Under the pieces are notes generated by a model. The model ran no database searches. It saw only the letters and a list, made by a program, of their open reading frames with translations, and was not told the DNA's origin. Both the position numbers and the translations under genes were made by a program. A DNA stretch of 64,000 nucleotides from Hofstenia miamia (Eukaryota; Xenacoelomorpha; Acoela; Hofsteniidae), in contig CABFPE010000753.1 of the NCBI GenBank assembly GCA_900660155.1, forward strand, positions 175,798 to 239,797. Direction: 5' to 3'. Shown piece by piece: positions 36,495 to 48,878 of this stretch (positions are counted from its first letter, which is position 1; the number at the start of each line of letters is the position of its first letter).

Positions 36495-37745
36495 CTGAAA
36501 GCCACAATAGGTCAAAATAATATTTAAGCATTTTTGTTTGTTTAATTATTCATTCAGCAAAACACTAGCAGGTACATATACTTCCAATTATGTTGATGAT
36601 CTCTTTGAATTTGCTATTTATAGAAATTTTGATTCTATTCCATAATTTTGGCATTTGAAACCTCAGATGAAATTATATTCTCAATGAGTCTATAGAAATG
36701 AATAAATAAATAAATGAATATATATATATATACGTGTAGATACACATTGCGTATGTTTCCTACACAATCGCATCCAAGAATGAAGTTTCGACGAATAATC
36801 AATGTTAATTGAACTGTGGATGAAATTCGTTATATGAAGAATATTAAAGACTTCATCATTTATTAGTGCATTTTATTCTTTCTTTGAAATTCAATATATT
36901 ATTTTTAAATGTTAGTTTTCTCTGTGTGGTGAGATGTGTAATTATGCATCTATATTCTAAAAAATATTTTTGTTTGGAAATTATTAGTGGCACGTTTAGG
37001 GGACGACCGTCCCCCCTTTTTTGCTGTAGCTGCTCTTTTCCTCAAAATTGAAAATATCTCACTTTACTTTAAGATTTCATTAATCGATTTGCTACTAAAA
37101 ACAGACGATTACATTTTATGTAAATTTCCTTTTGTTCAAAAAACTTTTTGTTTACAATTTTTTCAATAAAAATGGGCATCAACCCCCTCCCCGTTTTAAA
37201 AATCCTAATTAATTACAACATTTACAGGCGAAAATCTCAGTCTCTCACATTAGCAGTAAAATGTTTGTAAATTGAAAATATATTTACAGTTAAAAAACGT
37301 GAAATATTTATAAACATTGCAACATACATACATTTATTTGTCTACAAATATTACAAAAAAACAATATTTTTCAAATACGTTAGAGATAGACAGATGGTCA
37401 AATTACACAATTACCACATAGACACGCAATATAAGCCTGAAAAAGTCATAAAAGTCAATTTGTAAGGGCCTTCTATCACTGTATTACTGCTCATAGTCAC
37501 CAATGATAAGTAGGTCAGGAAGCGTATATCAAGTTGGGAAGGTTCATTAACCATCAAGAAAACATTACCAAGTAACTACTATGAAATAAGTGATGGCAAA
37601 ATTATGCACTTTCAGAATATCAAATTTATTCTAAAAATTTTCAATTAAAAACATACAAGGATATATCTTCACTCATAAGCGTAAAATAAAATAATGTTTA
37701 TCATAAATTTTGTTTTACGTCATTTAAGTGATAGAACCATCATTT
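36495..37745. other. Non-coding, 3' flank of the first receptor gene
   Basis: No gene was seen. A minus-strand AATAAA at 37625-37630, about 115 bp past the receptor stop codon, is a possible poly(A) signal. Confidence 0.4.
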
Positions 37746-38930
37746 TCAAGAATTGAAAATATATAAATTTAACGATATCAGTGTTCCAAACAATAAAACA
37801 GTAAATAGCCTATCAAATACTAATGCACAAACGGTCCATTCTTGCCTACAGATGTCTGAATCTTTCAGTATCGGACCACAAATATCGCTTACAAAAAGCA
37901 ATTTTTTGATCAATTTTGACATTAGAATTCGTTTCAAGGTTATATTAGGAGAAGTTTTAGGATGCCCATTGTATATAACACAGACAACGATTGCTTTGAA
38001 TATATTAAGGGTCTCGATGGCAATCTTAATCATGATAACTATTACAATATGGGGCAGTGGATCACTACTTGCAGGTATAACGTCGACAAGAAAAAGTAGA
38101 AAAACAATTTCAGCCAAAAATGTTGTAAGTGCTTGATTGATTTTTTCACCGGATTCAGGTGAAATAAAAACATTCAAAAACGACAGAAGTGTAATACAAG
38201 TGGAAGGATATATTAAAACTGCTCGATAATAATTTGGTTTCCGTTCGATTTTGATGGAAAATATATTTAAGGACAAACTCATGTTTAGTCTTCCGCTTTC
38301 TAAAACCCGTTGAGAAGAAGTGACGGTTGGAGGAAGCACATTCCATTGTTTATTTGAATGGAATCTTTTCATGGGTTTAGATTCATAAAACTGCGAAGAA
38401 TTCCAAACAAGCTTCAAGAGATTCTCTGGATAACTCCATGATCCAATCTCAATATGACACTCTTGCTTGTCATACGGAAACTTCATCATGTCTGCATGAA
38501 AAGGAATCGTCACTGTTACAGCAATTGATGTGAGAATGTCGCCATTTGAAGATACTGTTACAAGTTTCGGTTTAATAATTTGCATTTCAATCATGTTAAT
38601 AGCGATTACGTCTGGAATCCAAGCAAACTGCGATGGTATTATAAACAAACGTCGCCCTTCGTAAGTCGTATTTGGTTTCCAACTAATTTCCGGCATGTTG
38701 TATTGAAAATACAAGGTCATTTGTAAAGTGACTAATCCATTTTTCTCATTTACGTCAACTAATTGGTTTAGGTTACCAGAAATAATGACAATGTTCACAC
38801 TTGATGGCTTGTAGTCTGGGTTATTATATTTAGAAAACTCTTTTGTAAATTCTATTGAAAGTGGGTCACTGGATAAAACTTGGAAGAAAAGCGATGTAAA
38901 AGCGAATTTTAACCAATTCTTCATGAGCAT
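37746..38930 (-). CDS. Intronless nicotinic-type ligand-gated ion channel subunit, half Cys-loop (394 aa)
   Basis: A pentameric ligand-gated ion channel subunit, expected at the plasma membrane as part of a homo- or heteropentamer. A signal peptide (about 1-20) is followed by the beta-sandwich ligand domain with WIPD (104-107), SSNGDILTS (127-135) and the Cys-loop region FPYDKQEC (151-158). The second cysteine (C158) is present but the first is F144, so the signature disulfide cannot form. Loop B keeps its Trp (GSW, W165). There is no vicinal Cys pair in loop C. M1 is about 232-256. M2 starts GEKINQA with Glu at -1', Leu at 9', Glu at 11' and Asp at 20', which fits a cation channel. M3 is about 292-320 and M4 about 374-392. 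The M3-M4 loop is short, making the protein smaller than usual nicotinic subunits (450-500 aa). There are no introns or frameshifts. Ligand unknown. Confidence 0.9.
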   Translation of the reverse strand: MLMKNWLKFAFTSLFFQVLSSDPLSIEFTKEFSKYNNPDYKPSSVNIVIISGNLNQLVDVNEKNGLVTLQMTLYFQYNMPEISWKPNTTYEGRRLFIIPSQFAWIPDVIAINMIEMQIIKPKLVTVSSNGDILTSIAVTVTIPFHADMMKFPYDKQECHIEIGSWSYPENLLKLVWNSSQFYESKPMKRFHSNKQWNVLPPTVTSSQRVLESGRLNMSLSLNIFSIKIERKPNYYRAVLIYPSTCITLLSFLNVFISPESGEKINQALTTFLAEIVFLLFLVDVIPASSDPLPHIVIVIMIKIAIETLNIFKAIVVCVIYNGHPKTSPNITLKRILMSKLIKKLLFVSDICGPILKDSDICRQEWTVCALVFDRLFTVLLFGTLISLNLYIFNS

Positions 38931-39964
38931 GGCTATTAATCAAATGCCGATTTGAAGTTATTAATACGTTATTTCATTTGCCGAATCTCTTTAATTAAAC
39001 ATCTACTTTGAAATTGCAATTCCATTTTCAAAAAGTTTTAAATTGTAGCAGCTGCAAACAATGACGAAACCGAAAATTGTCATTAACTCAGCTTTGAATG
39101 AGCCATTTTTTGGATATCTTCTTAAGAAGGTTTTGATTTATGAATCTCATTCTTTTAATGTTATTTGTATTAATTATCCAGAAAGAGAATATCATGATAA
39201 AAACCTTAGAAAACTTTAGCATCGAGCACACAAATATAAGAAGACATTTCTTATAACTGCATGCACATATCTATGTGAAGGTCGCAAAATCCATCCCAAT
39301 GATACTGCAACACCGTATCTCAAAACGTTTGAAAACTAGGATATTTTCATTCTAAAAGTGATTCGTACATCTAATTAAAATATTCTTAGTAGAAAAATTA
39401 TTGCATATTGCTAACATATATAGAAAGACATTTGATTGAATTTAACTGTAATGATTCAAGTTAATGGAATTATGTTAATGACTTGAGAGATTGCGGCCAA
39501 TGCATTCCTAGAATATTGAAAAGCTCTTTTATGAACTGATTTTGCCCTATTTGCTTGTTATGAAATATTTTAACGTACACGAGATTTGTTGAATTACAAA
39601 TGTTAATTTTAATTGTGAACATTGAGTATATTGCAAATGAAAGAAGATATCATATTTGAAGAAATTCGAAAAGTATACCTTGCATTATTAAAAATATGGG
39701 TCTCAGCAACCCAATAAACGTCTAAGGAAAAATTTTCCATCATACAGTAATTATTTATTAATTCATTAACGGTTCGTGACTGTTTTGGAGTGCAATTGCA
39801 CCCCAAACAAAATTTATTTAAATATTTTTTGGAAACATTGCAAGTAGACAAATAAAACTATATGACTTTTCACTACACAAAGAAATCTTTCAAATGAAAA
39901 AAAAATTCAGATTCAATTTGCATAAAGTATTGTCTTGCGAAAATTTATGCTAACTGCTGATTTA
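38931..39964. other. Non-coding, 5' flank of the first receptor gene
   Basis: AT-rich; no gene or clear promoter element was seen. Confidence 0.4.
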
Positions 39965-40294
39965 CAAGGATATATCTTCACTCATAAGCGTAAAATAAAA
40001 TAATGTTTATCATAAATTTTGTTTTACACATCACGTCATTTAAGTGATAAAACCATCATTTTCAAGAATTGAAAATATATAAATTTAACGATATCAGTGT
40101 TCCAAACAATAAAACAGTAAATAGCCTATCAAATACTAATGCACAAACGGTCCATTCTTGCCTACAGATGTCTGAATCTTTCAGTATCGGACCACAAATA
40201 TCGCTTACAAAAAGCAATTTTTTGATCAATTTTGACATTAGAATTCGTTTCAAGGTTATATTAGGAGAAGTTTTAGGATGCCCATTGTATATAA
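39965..40294 (-). pseudogene. Truncated copy of the 3' end of the 37.7 kb receptor gene
   Basis: About 330 bp is almost identical to 37653-37978: the 3' flank plus the last ~75 codons, beginning inside the M3-M4 loop (IYNGHPKTSPN region). The only clear differences are a CACATCA insertion in the 3' flank and about two substitutions. The copy stops at a single ambiguous base (40295) and passes into a (TA)n tract. It lacks the ligand domain and channel. It could be a recent partial duplication, or an unmerged haplotype end placed by the assembler, which the N favours. Confidence 0.8.
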
Positions 40295-40295
40295 N

Positions 40296-40296
40296 A

Positions 40297-40331
<35 letters not shown>

Positions 40332-40357
40332 ATATACATTATATATACAAATATATA

Positions 40358-40389
<32 letters not shown>
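40296..40389. repeat. Interrupted (TA)n microsatellite
   Basis: Two TA tracts (about 40297-40328 and 40364-40389) are separated by a short TA-rich spacer. They adjoin the truncated receptor copy. Confidence 0.9.
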
Positions 40390-40392
<3 letters not shown>

Positions 40393-41436
40393 TCATTTAT
40401 TCATCATTTATTATAATGCTCTACATGAATAGCTATATTTCAGCTTAGTTGAATTGCCAATATCTATGTACTTGCAAATGCAATAAATTTGCAAAGCACA
40501 ACTATAAAGTCGTATTCCTATTATAATGCCAATTTGATTCATAACATACACTGGAAAGGATACTTTGTGCTGTGATATCTCCGCATGTGGCACCTTCACT
40601 TAAAAAAATGCATGTGTTTTTAAATCAAATATATTGGAAAGAGAAGCAATGCTATTGGTGATAATTGCCTTTATTGGAAAACTTTGCAACTGCTTATCTG
40701 CAAATTTGACAACTTGTATTGGCACAATTCGATAAAACCGACTAGAAATTCCTGACGCTAAAAATACAGAAAGGCAAGAAAAGCTTTTGTTCATTGTTCA
40801 AGGTTCATATATTCTGATCATGAATTACTAACTTTAAATTTCTTGTAAGTTCTTCAAATGCAAGTTTAAAGCTTGAAAAATTTTTTGGTTGAATCTATAA
40901 AATAGAACAATTTAAAAAATGAGTTGATTCATTTTGTTTTCAACAACAAAAACGATTTATACTACTACCAATTTGCATAGCAGACAAAACACTGAAAAAA
41001 ATAATCTCTCAAAATATCAAACTTTTTAATTTGTAATTGAAATGTCCAGCAAACATTGTTAGTTAGCATAAAACTTTTCCAAATTTATATTTTAAGGGAC
41101 TCATGACATTAATTAAAATAGTCGTTCAAGAATTAGCATAGAATTTGCAAGAACTTTAAAGTGAAATTTGGTTCAATGGAGAATCAATAAATGTTTACAA
41201 TTATGCATGCAAATGTGTATATATATATATATATATATAAATTTTAGTTAGATTTCAAGACAAATATATTGCATAAAGACCGATATTTCTATATATATGC
41301 TATAAAAAATTGTTATTGAATCCATTTTCAATAACAAATTAGCAATTTTTCAGTAAATAGCAAAAGTATTGCAAATTATATATAAAAATTACCTCATTTC
41401 CAAACATGGTAAAATTTTAATGAACATCATAAGAAC
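40390..41436. other. Non-coding AT-rich stretch
   Basis: (TA)n lies at about 41217-41239. Nothing else was seen. Confidence 0.4.
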
Positions 41437-42190
41437 AACAACAACAAAAAGACTTTATTCACCTTTACGGCGGTTAAAGAGAATTAAGAATTCAAAACAA
41501 AGTACCCTAACAAAAATATAAATAGTAATAAGAACAGAAAGAGCATTTACAATATATAGGTGTGAGTTTGATGAAAGATAACAGAAGTATCAGAACGTGT
41601 AGAATTAGAAGGAGCAAATGGAATGTAATCAAAGGGATCAAGATATTATTTTTCAAGCAAAAAAAGTTGAAGAAAAGAAGATCAAGAGATTGAAGCTGAA
41701 GAACAAGGGGTAATAAATTCAGAGACAGTAGTGCAGATTTGTAAGTGAAAGAAGGAGAAATCCACTTAACAACGCGACGTTGAAAACGCTCAACTCAGTA
41801 GAAAAATGAGCGTGGAATAGACCAACAAGGAGAACCATATGAAAAGATAGCGAATGGAATCGAAAAGTAGGGAGATTTTTATGCCAGTAGAGGTAGAGAG
41901 AGAATATTACGCTGGATGGAAAAGAAAGAGGATGTAGCTTTCTTAAGTTTTAAGTTGATATGAGAGGGCTAAAATAAGGAAACAGATAGACGAAGGCTAA
42001 AGCATGTACGTTGAGAAACAGCAGAAATGAGGTAGAATCAAGAAGAAAAGGACTAGAGAAAGGCGTAAAGAAACGGCATGGGGAAGGAAATAAAAGCATT
42101 TAGATTTAGTAGCGTGAAGTTCAAGATGACTAGAAGATAGCCAATCAAGAAGTCCATCAATCACCGATTGAATTATAGCGAAAGAGTCCG
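41437..42190 (-). mobile_element. 3' part of a decayed LINE
   Basis: On the minus strand SVIDGLLDWLSSSHLELHAT then KSKCFYF matches the conserved reverse transcriptase stretch after the catalytic box ('..W...N.L.LN..K....F'). Further on, GSPCWSIPRSFFY, RFQRRVVKWISPSFTY and LLSLNLLPLVLQLQSLDLLF match the C-terminal region of CR1/L2-type LINEs. Several frameshifts and stops interrupt it, and everything upstream of the catalytic box is missing, as usual for 5' truncation. It ends with AATAAAG and a (TTG)n tail at 41437-41455, unlike the (TAAA)n tail of the 32 kb LINE, so it is a different family. Confidence 0.8.
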
Positions 42191-42585
42191 GAACAAAAAA
42201 GTAGATTATAGTGTCTGCATGGGTTCAATGCATAAAAACTTCAAAAATAATGGTAGTCTAAAACCCAAATTTGAAATGTACATAAATATAATCAAATTCA
42301 TGTTTCATAAAATTATATGTTTCAATGAGGTAGCATACTTGTGTAGGTTTTTCACTGATATTGATTTAAAAATCCTATTTTGGTAGTATTCATGATTTCT
42401 ATGGCAAAAAAGGAGTGTGATTCAAATGCACTACAAACAGTGCTTCTAGTGCTGCACGTTAATAAGCTTATATCCCGGAATTCAAATGGTCAATCAACAG
42501 TCTAATTTTACGACCTTTGTCCGAATTTCCACTTAGATAAAAAAATTTCAAAATCAATTCAAGCCTGTGCAAGAGAATACAAATT
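42191..42585. other. Short non-coding stretch
   Basis: Nothing was recognised. Confidence 0.4.
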
Positions 42586-43985
42586 CTACCTATTCATCAT
42601 CATCAGCAGCAGTTGTAAAAATAGTTCCTTTTTATTAGCATATTTTTCAAATTCCTTGTAAATCAATTCTATAAATGCATTCCAAATTGTAACCTCTAAG
42701 AAGGTTTCAAAGACAGAACAGTGTAAGGATTGTTGTGTTACAATATTCGATGGTAGGATACATTCATGAAAATTTGTGTCTGACGTCAAATTTGCTTCCG
42801 TCAAACAAAATTGACCGTAAGAGTTTCCTCAACTGGTATTATATTTTCTTGTTTATGAATTACAGCCTCAATTTCTTTTTCCAAATTTGGATTGCTTGCA
42901 ATGTTTTGTAGAATATCTGAATAATTGGATTCTATAATCAAATTCAGTGTCCAAATCATTTAGAATGTTATCGTTCACACATCGTTCACTATTTCAGAAT
43001 CATTGAAAGGAATAATAGCAACAAATGCATTCCTAACATAGAAGTATAAAATCAATTTTTTATCTGAAAGTTCTAGACACGTAGAATTGGAATATTGGAC
43101 CCACACGTAATATCTGCCATTGGGAAAGAGAAATTAATAAAATTTTCGAAACAAAGATTTATATTTGTTTATTTAATAATTTCCCAAGCTTACAAGTTGA
43201 AATTAACTAACCAGGATTATTTCTTGAAATTAATTGGCGGTAATTCAATGTCATTTTGCTGTCAAGGATCTTTAAAATTTTAGTAAAAACATTACACTAA
43301 AAGATATATTTCGCTCTAGATATTTAATTAAAGGATAGTATTATGAAACTAAAGGTTGATTAGAGATAATGTGCGCTGATGTATGTAGTCCTCGTTGGTA
43401 TTAAGACTTGGTTGCATTGATCTTATGTACGTACTTTTGATTACTTTAAAATTTTTGGTGAAAATTAAAATCAGTGACAAAGATATCCGATAAGTTGAAT
43501 GTTTTCTATAAAATCAATTATAAATTGATATGCTTTTTTATGTCATCCTCTGTTATTATCTTCCTTAACTTCATGCTGACCTCCAGTAGAGATCCTTTTT
43601 TGCTTTGCTACATATTTCTTTAATTTTAGTGCATCTGCTTCTACAGTTTCATCTACACTGAAAACTTTCTGATTTTGAACTAGGTTCAATTGAAACTTTT
43701 AAAATGTTGTAGGTGGCTATATCTGTTCCTACAGTAAAGAACTTCCCGTTATAAATGAAGTTGATCAAAAGGAAAACTGTTACAAATTCGTCATAAATAA
43801 AAATCGAGGTGATCTAAAATTACCATCAATTAAGTTTGTTTTGTTATGCACCAGTGGCTCCTTCTGTTTGAAAACAACTCGTAATAATTAATATTCCTTT
43901 TCTACTAAGAAAGTCTTTGATAATGTATCTTCTTCAGACGTAGTAGCATAGACTACTAAACCTAACAAACTCTTCCGTAATTTAA
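42586..43985 (-). pseudogene. Decayed coding remnants, unidentified
   Basis: Short protein-like stretches follow one another on the minus strand: LVVYATTSEEDTLSKTFLVE and VFKQKEPLVHNKTNLIDGNF (43800-43980), VDETVEADALKLKKYVAKQK then RISTGGQ (43570-43680), DILQNIASNPNLEKEIEAVI (42830-42930), and NIVTQQSLHCSVFETFLEVT (42590-42780). Frame changes separate them. The LKKYVAKQKRISTGG piece faintly recalls the end of Myb/SANT-like domains of Harbinger-associated proteins, but this is weak. It is probably a dead transposon-derived or host gene. Confidence 0.35.
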
Positions 43986-46094
43986 TACACACTGACGGAA
44001 CTTAATATCGTTTTTGTAATTATTTCACTGCTGTCGCGCCCATCTCTTATTTAGTAGTCTATGGTAGTAGTTAACCCATCGATAGTCCAATGCATATATT
44101 TTTTGTAAAGCGAAGAGTCCGTCTACATTATGGTTCTTTTGGTATACCACAACGCACAAAAATTGATATACACATTCATAAAAAACCTATTGATAAACTA
44201 CGAATTCCACGGGACACCGATTGTTAACATTTCTGTAAATGAAATGCATACCATAACTGATTTCAATATGCTGATCATACATGCACATTTAGCGATAAAC
44301 CGTCAATACATTTAGCAGTTAAATAAAAAACAAAAAACAGAATTTTGTAATTACGCATTTAATGCAATAATTTTGAATTGTCAATGTGCCTAATTTAGCC
44401 ACTTAAAATATTTAGGGGAAACTCAGTTAAAATTTAACCCTCATTAAAGGAATAGTTTGAAAATTAGCCATAGGTATAAAAATTTGGCACAAGTAGTTAG
44501 GCAATTACCACTTCAGGCGATAATTCTATTTATGCGTTTATCATGAATCACCCTCATGCATTTTATAAAAATCTCGACAATCAATTGGTATGTGCATTTA
44601 ATGTCTCAAAGAAAAATTAATCTAAATCTGATATTTGCATTTCCAGATCAATTCCCTTCCCAAACATAAAAATTCTCCGCCTTTTAATACGATTACAAAT
44701 TTAAATTTTTCTTACAAACAAAATTTAAGATGAAAAATTATTCTAGTGTAAGTATAGGAAAAAAAGTTCTGAAAAACATTGCAAAGTTGCTATTGGAACA
44801 TTATCTAAAAAGACAAAGAACATTCAAAAAGTGAAATCCCTTAAGAATCACATGAAAATTTTTCTAAAACAAAAATGTATTTTACAATAATGAACATACA
44901 TCACTCGATGTTCAAAATTTACTTAGTTGTTTTGCCATTTTTTCACCGCAATTCAGATAAATAATCAGTTTTAATTGTAAGTGTTTAGCTGAAAAAAAGA
45001 ATATCTCATAATATATTATCAAATAATCTAAACAAAAAAATAAATTCAATGGCCAGTGAATTACACATTAAAATGGCTTAATAATAAAGATAATTTGTAA
45101 AAATATAAAAACTCCGGAAAGAATTATATTTAACTTTTGTAAGGTCACATATGTGACGAATCGATAACAAATTCTAAACAATTATATTTGACGATTCAAA
45201 CTATTTGAATACATATAAAAATACTGTACAAATAAATAAGGTTTATGCTACTATTGCTTACAAATCAACTGCATTGCTTTAGTATCATCCAATATCTTCC
45301 TAGTGTGGGCTACTAAAAAATCATTTATAGGAAATAAATTTAATGCAATTAAATAATTTAAATATATTTTCGTACAGTTATCATGTTTTCAGAGATATTA
45401 AACGATGACAAAGCCCATAAAGCCTCGATTCAAGCATGCTGTTATAGCTACTTCGAAGGTCCTTTGACAATGTCCTCAATTATTTGGCAGTAAAGACAAA
45501 CAAACAATCTTGAATTAATCTATTCAACAATACATTTTCTAAAACAATGATGCATTCAAATAATAAATACTTTTAATGTTAATTTTGTATTAGTTATGTA
45601 ATTTGAAAAGCAACGAACGTTTTGTCTTGTGTAAATGTTCAACATTAAAGGATTTTTGGAAATACATATACAATGCATTCTCAAACTTCTATATAAGTGC
45701 GCATCAATATGCATTTACATAGGTATAGGTATTTATGGACCAATTTTATTATAGACAGTAGCCAACAACTTTAACGTAATATAAATGTATATAAATATAT
45801 AAAATTCATATATAGGATAGGTCATAAAACCGAGTTTTTCATAAAACCTATTTCAGATGTTTCATAAAGCAAGAGCTTTCTGTTTACAATATGCACTATT
45901 ACGATACACCGAATTATAGTAATAGACTATTGATTGATTGTAAGGCAATATTTAAAAATTAAATTATATTCAGTCCAACATTTAAAGTTACCTCTGGGGC
46001 AAAAATAAATTGATATGAGGCACTGTCTTGAAAATATGAACGAGCTCATCGCAGCAGTAACAAGAAACAACATTAATGCAGTTACAATAAATTC
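43986..46094. other. Non-coding AT-rich stretch
   Basis: Nothing was recognised. A 61-codon ORF at 44130-44315 looks random. Confidence 0.4.
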
Positions 46095-46500
46095 CTATCT
46101 GATTACTGCTTGAAGTGAGAAAAATGTTAGAAGCCTGAGGGGAGCCCCATACCGTTTCCTATGTAATGACAATGCCTTAGAGAGCTCGTGACTGTATAGA
46201 ATAGACGAAGGTGCTGCCATGCGCACCTTGTGCTCATGGGGACGGCGGCGGTCGTAAAGTCTATCTCTAGCTTGTGGTTTACAAACGACGAGCAGTGGCA
46301 ACACTGTCAGAAAGACTGCCTCTGGTTTCTGATTTAAGAGTAGTCTTAATAACTTTTTCCTCTGGCCAATGGGATAAGTCACCACCGTTAGCAATATTAT
46401 GAAAATGCCTTCACTTTTATTAGCCTTCAAATAATGTTCGCAATTTACCTGGGTCACGACTAGTTCCTTGTATCGCGTGAATACTGAAGTTAATAAACAT
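46095..46500 (-). CDS. Unidentified ORF in a GC-richer patch (gene or relic)
   Basis: A 120-codon minus-strand frame (46095-46457) lies in a patch distinctly richer in G+C than the surroundings. Its end is basic (RDRLYDRRRPHEHKVRMAAP, HRKRYGAPLRLL). In another frame the same patch contains GGDLSHWPEEKVIKTTLKSE then TRGSLSDSVATARR, which looks at least as protein-like and ends at a possible donor (TT|GTAAAC). A possible small exon with GTGACCCAG|GTAAAT lies just upstream. The frame is therefore undecided: it may be a spliced gene, a decayed retrocopy or a mobile fragment. No family was recognised. Confidence 0.25.
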
Positions 46501-47659
46501 TTACATAAAAAAAGAATTTGCCTCTATGGGGAAATCCAATAGTATTATCGATATAAGGATGCAAAAATAGTTCTAAAATACGTAAATGAGTCGTTAACTT
46601 ATGTAACCGACAAAGTAATAGATATAACTGAAAAATAAGAATGGGATGGTAATTATGCACAGCTTGCGATTGATGGGAGTAAATAATAGACAAAGGCCTC
46701 AAAACAGAAGGTACAAATTCGACATAACGGTCAATGACAAAACAAAAGTGTTTATGTGAACTACCGAAGAAAAACAAAGAGCAATGGTTCTTGGATAAAT
46801 TTTCTTTGATCTTAACTGGAGATGATGTTGTTAACAAGTATAATGCCTCCATACATATGAAAGTAGAAAACTTCAGCGCTGTTATTGAACCACAGGTAAT
46901 ACGGAAATGTGACTACTTCTCTTTAAAGTCCACAACATAAAGTCATCTCTCCCAAAATGATCTTGCAGAAATCTGACATTTTTCTTCTCAAAGATAGTGT
47001 TGAAATTCAAGAAAAGCATTACAAAACGATCACTTGCAAAATATGTAATTAGAATCAAAGGGTGGACACGATATCTGATATTGTATATATATTGCAAAAT
47101 TTTCAACACTAGACAAAAAAATCAGTTTCCTTATCTTGTCCATGAGTGCCTCAAAAGAAATCTTGTAAGTTAAGATGGAAGACTTTGCAGTAGAGTGAAT
47201 TCATAAACTTTTTATTTTTAGTGTCTGAAATTTTTCCTTACGGTACCTGAATAATACATTAACTTCATACCATTTTTTGGACTTCGACCATACACCTACT
47301 GAATAAAATTTTAATTTGTATTTCTTCATTGATATGAAGAGATGATCATTTTCATAGGCTTTTATTGTTCTTTATATGGATGGGGAATTAAAAAGAATGG
47401 GAACATGAACACTTCTATAAATCAATCTTGTAAAAAATAATCGTAAAATTTAAATTATATTTAAATATAGTAAACACATTAAATTGAAAACTAAATAGTT
47501 TTACATCAGTGCAAAATAGTTTTACAGTAATGTGAAATAGTTGTGCATTATTGAAATACAGTAAGAACAGGCATTGCTTTATCAAATTTCAAGCATTGAA
47601 ACGAATAAAGCAATTGCTAGTGTAACAAGAAATTATAAACTCTGGAAACGTAGTCAGTA
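46501..47659. other. Stretch with weak ORFs on both strands
   Basis: Plus 46734-46940 and minus 46490-46852 and 46882-47109 are open, but none shows a recognised motif or agreeing splice signals. Confidence 0.3.
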
Positions 47660-47667
47660 ATATACAG

Positions 47668-48870
47668 TAGGGATGCGCGGGTAAACATGTCTACCCGGCC
47701 GTATCCACGGGTAAACAAAAACTGGATTCTGTTCACGAGTCAGATTTCGCATCCACCTCATGTTTACTTATACAGATTAACTGCTGCATATAAGCAATAA
47801 ACACTGAAATAAATAATATAAAAAATAATTTAAGCAGAGGAATTAATATTTATCATTGTGTGCAAATCTTTTTTTTTCAAGAGTGTACAACTGTTGAAAA
47901 CAAAACCATCCTAGAATACGTTGACTACTACTGTTTACATTTTATTGTTAACTTGAAAAAAAATTAGACGGATGATTTATCTGATGTTGAATTCTGAATT
48001 CAGCTCATGTTTGTAGTATTCCTAAAGAAACTTTTGCATTTACGCCCAAAATTAGTTCTTTGTTTTTTCACAAAAACTTGAAAATCAGCCGACTATTTCT
48101 CTGGTAATTCAAATTCATAATCGGTTTATTGAGAACACGTCGGCAAATCTTCTAATCTAGAGTCAAAAGAATTGTGTCTTTACTCATTGATGGGATTAAG
48201 GACGAGTGCTTTGCAAAAATTACATCATATCATTTAGTTGCGAATGCCTTAGATTCACAGTTTACCAACAGCGAATTTTTTGTCAAAGTTAGATGTTTCT
48301 GTTATTTTTGGCCACATTACAGATCACATTTCATCAGCTGCAAAGACTTATAATGAGCAGCCAGACAAGAAGCAAATAATATTTTTATGCGATTCAGATG
48401 ATTAGGACGAAACACCTGTGGTAGTGGGGGTTCAACTCAGCGAGAGATTGTAGAATATAAGAAGTTATCCCAAATTGAAAATAAGAAGATTTTTTGATGT
48501 TTTGGCAACGCAATTCAATAAATTCCCCACTGTTGTCGTTGATAGCACGTGCATGTCATTGCATTCCAGCTGCTCAAAATAAGTATAAAAGAGCAGCCCG
48601 TAGTGCAAGCAACACAGTTACTAGCAAGTGCGTTTGCTTACTACCTTCACATATGAACGAACTTTTGGTCATTCGCAGTAATTTACATTAGACATAGATA
48701 ATTAATGGTATATATATTTTCAGCAATATACCTTACATTTTGTTCATTTATATTTAGTGCATTGAAAACAAATACATTAGGCAGCTTATACCAGTACTAG
48801 CTATTATGTATACTTATTTCGCGGGCACAGGTAGGTAGCGGTAGTAAGTTATTCTACCCGCACACCACTA
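47668..48870 (+). mobile_element. Decayed hAT (Ac-type) DNA transposon with transposase remnant
   Basis: The ends TAGGGATGCGCGGGTA and TACCCGCACACCACTA are inverted. The 8-bp flanks ATATACAG (47660-47667) and ATATGCAG (48871-48878) agree at seven of eight positions. Near the 3' end the plus strand codes for a hAT dimerisation domain: NSINSPLLSLIARACHCIPA, AARSASNTVTSKCVCLLPSH, MNELLVIRSNL (48494-48691). This corresponds to the family's 'hxxLxxxAxxhLxIPaTsvxsERxFSxaGxixxxxRxxLxxxxhxxLhxhxxNl'. The upstream transposase is broken by stops and frameshifts. A 1.2 kb length means much of a normal ~3 kb element is lost. Confidence 0.85.
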
Positions 48871-48878
48871 ATATGCAG

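Noticed and set aside
37753-38136. Plus-strand 127-codon ORF, also at 40069-40416
   Set aside because: Antisense shadow of the receptor gene and of its truncated copy.
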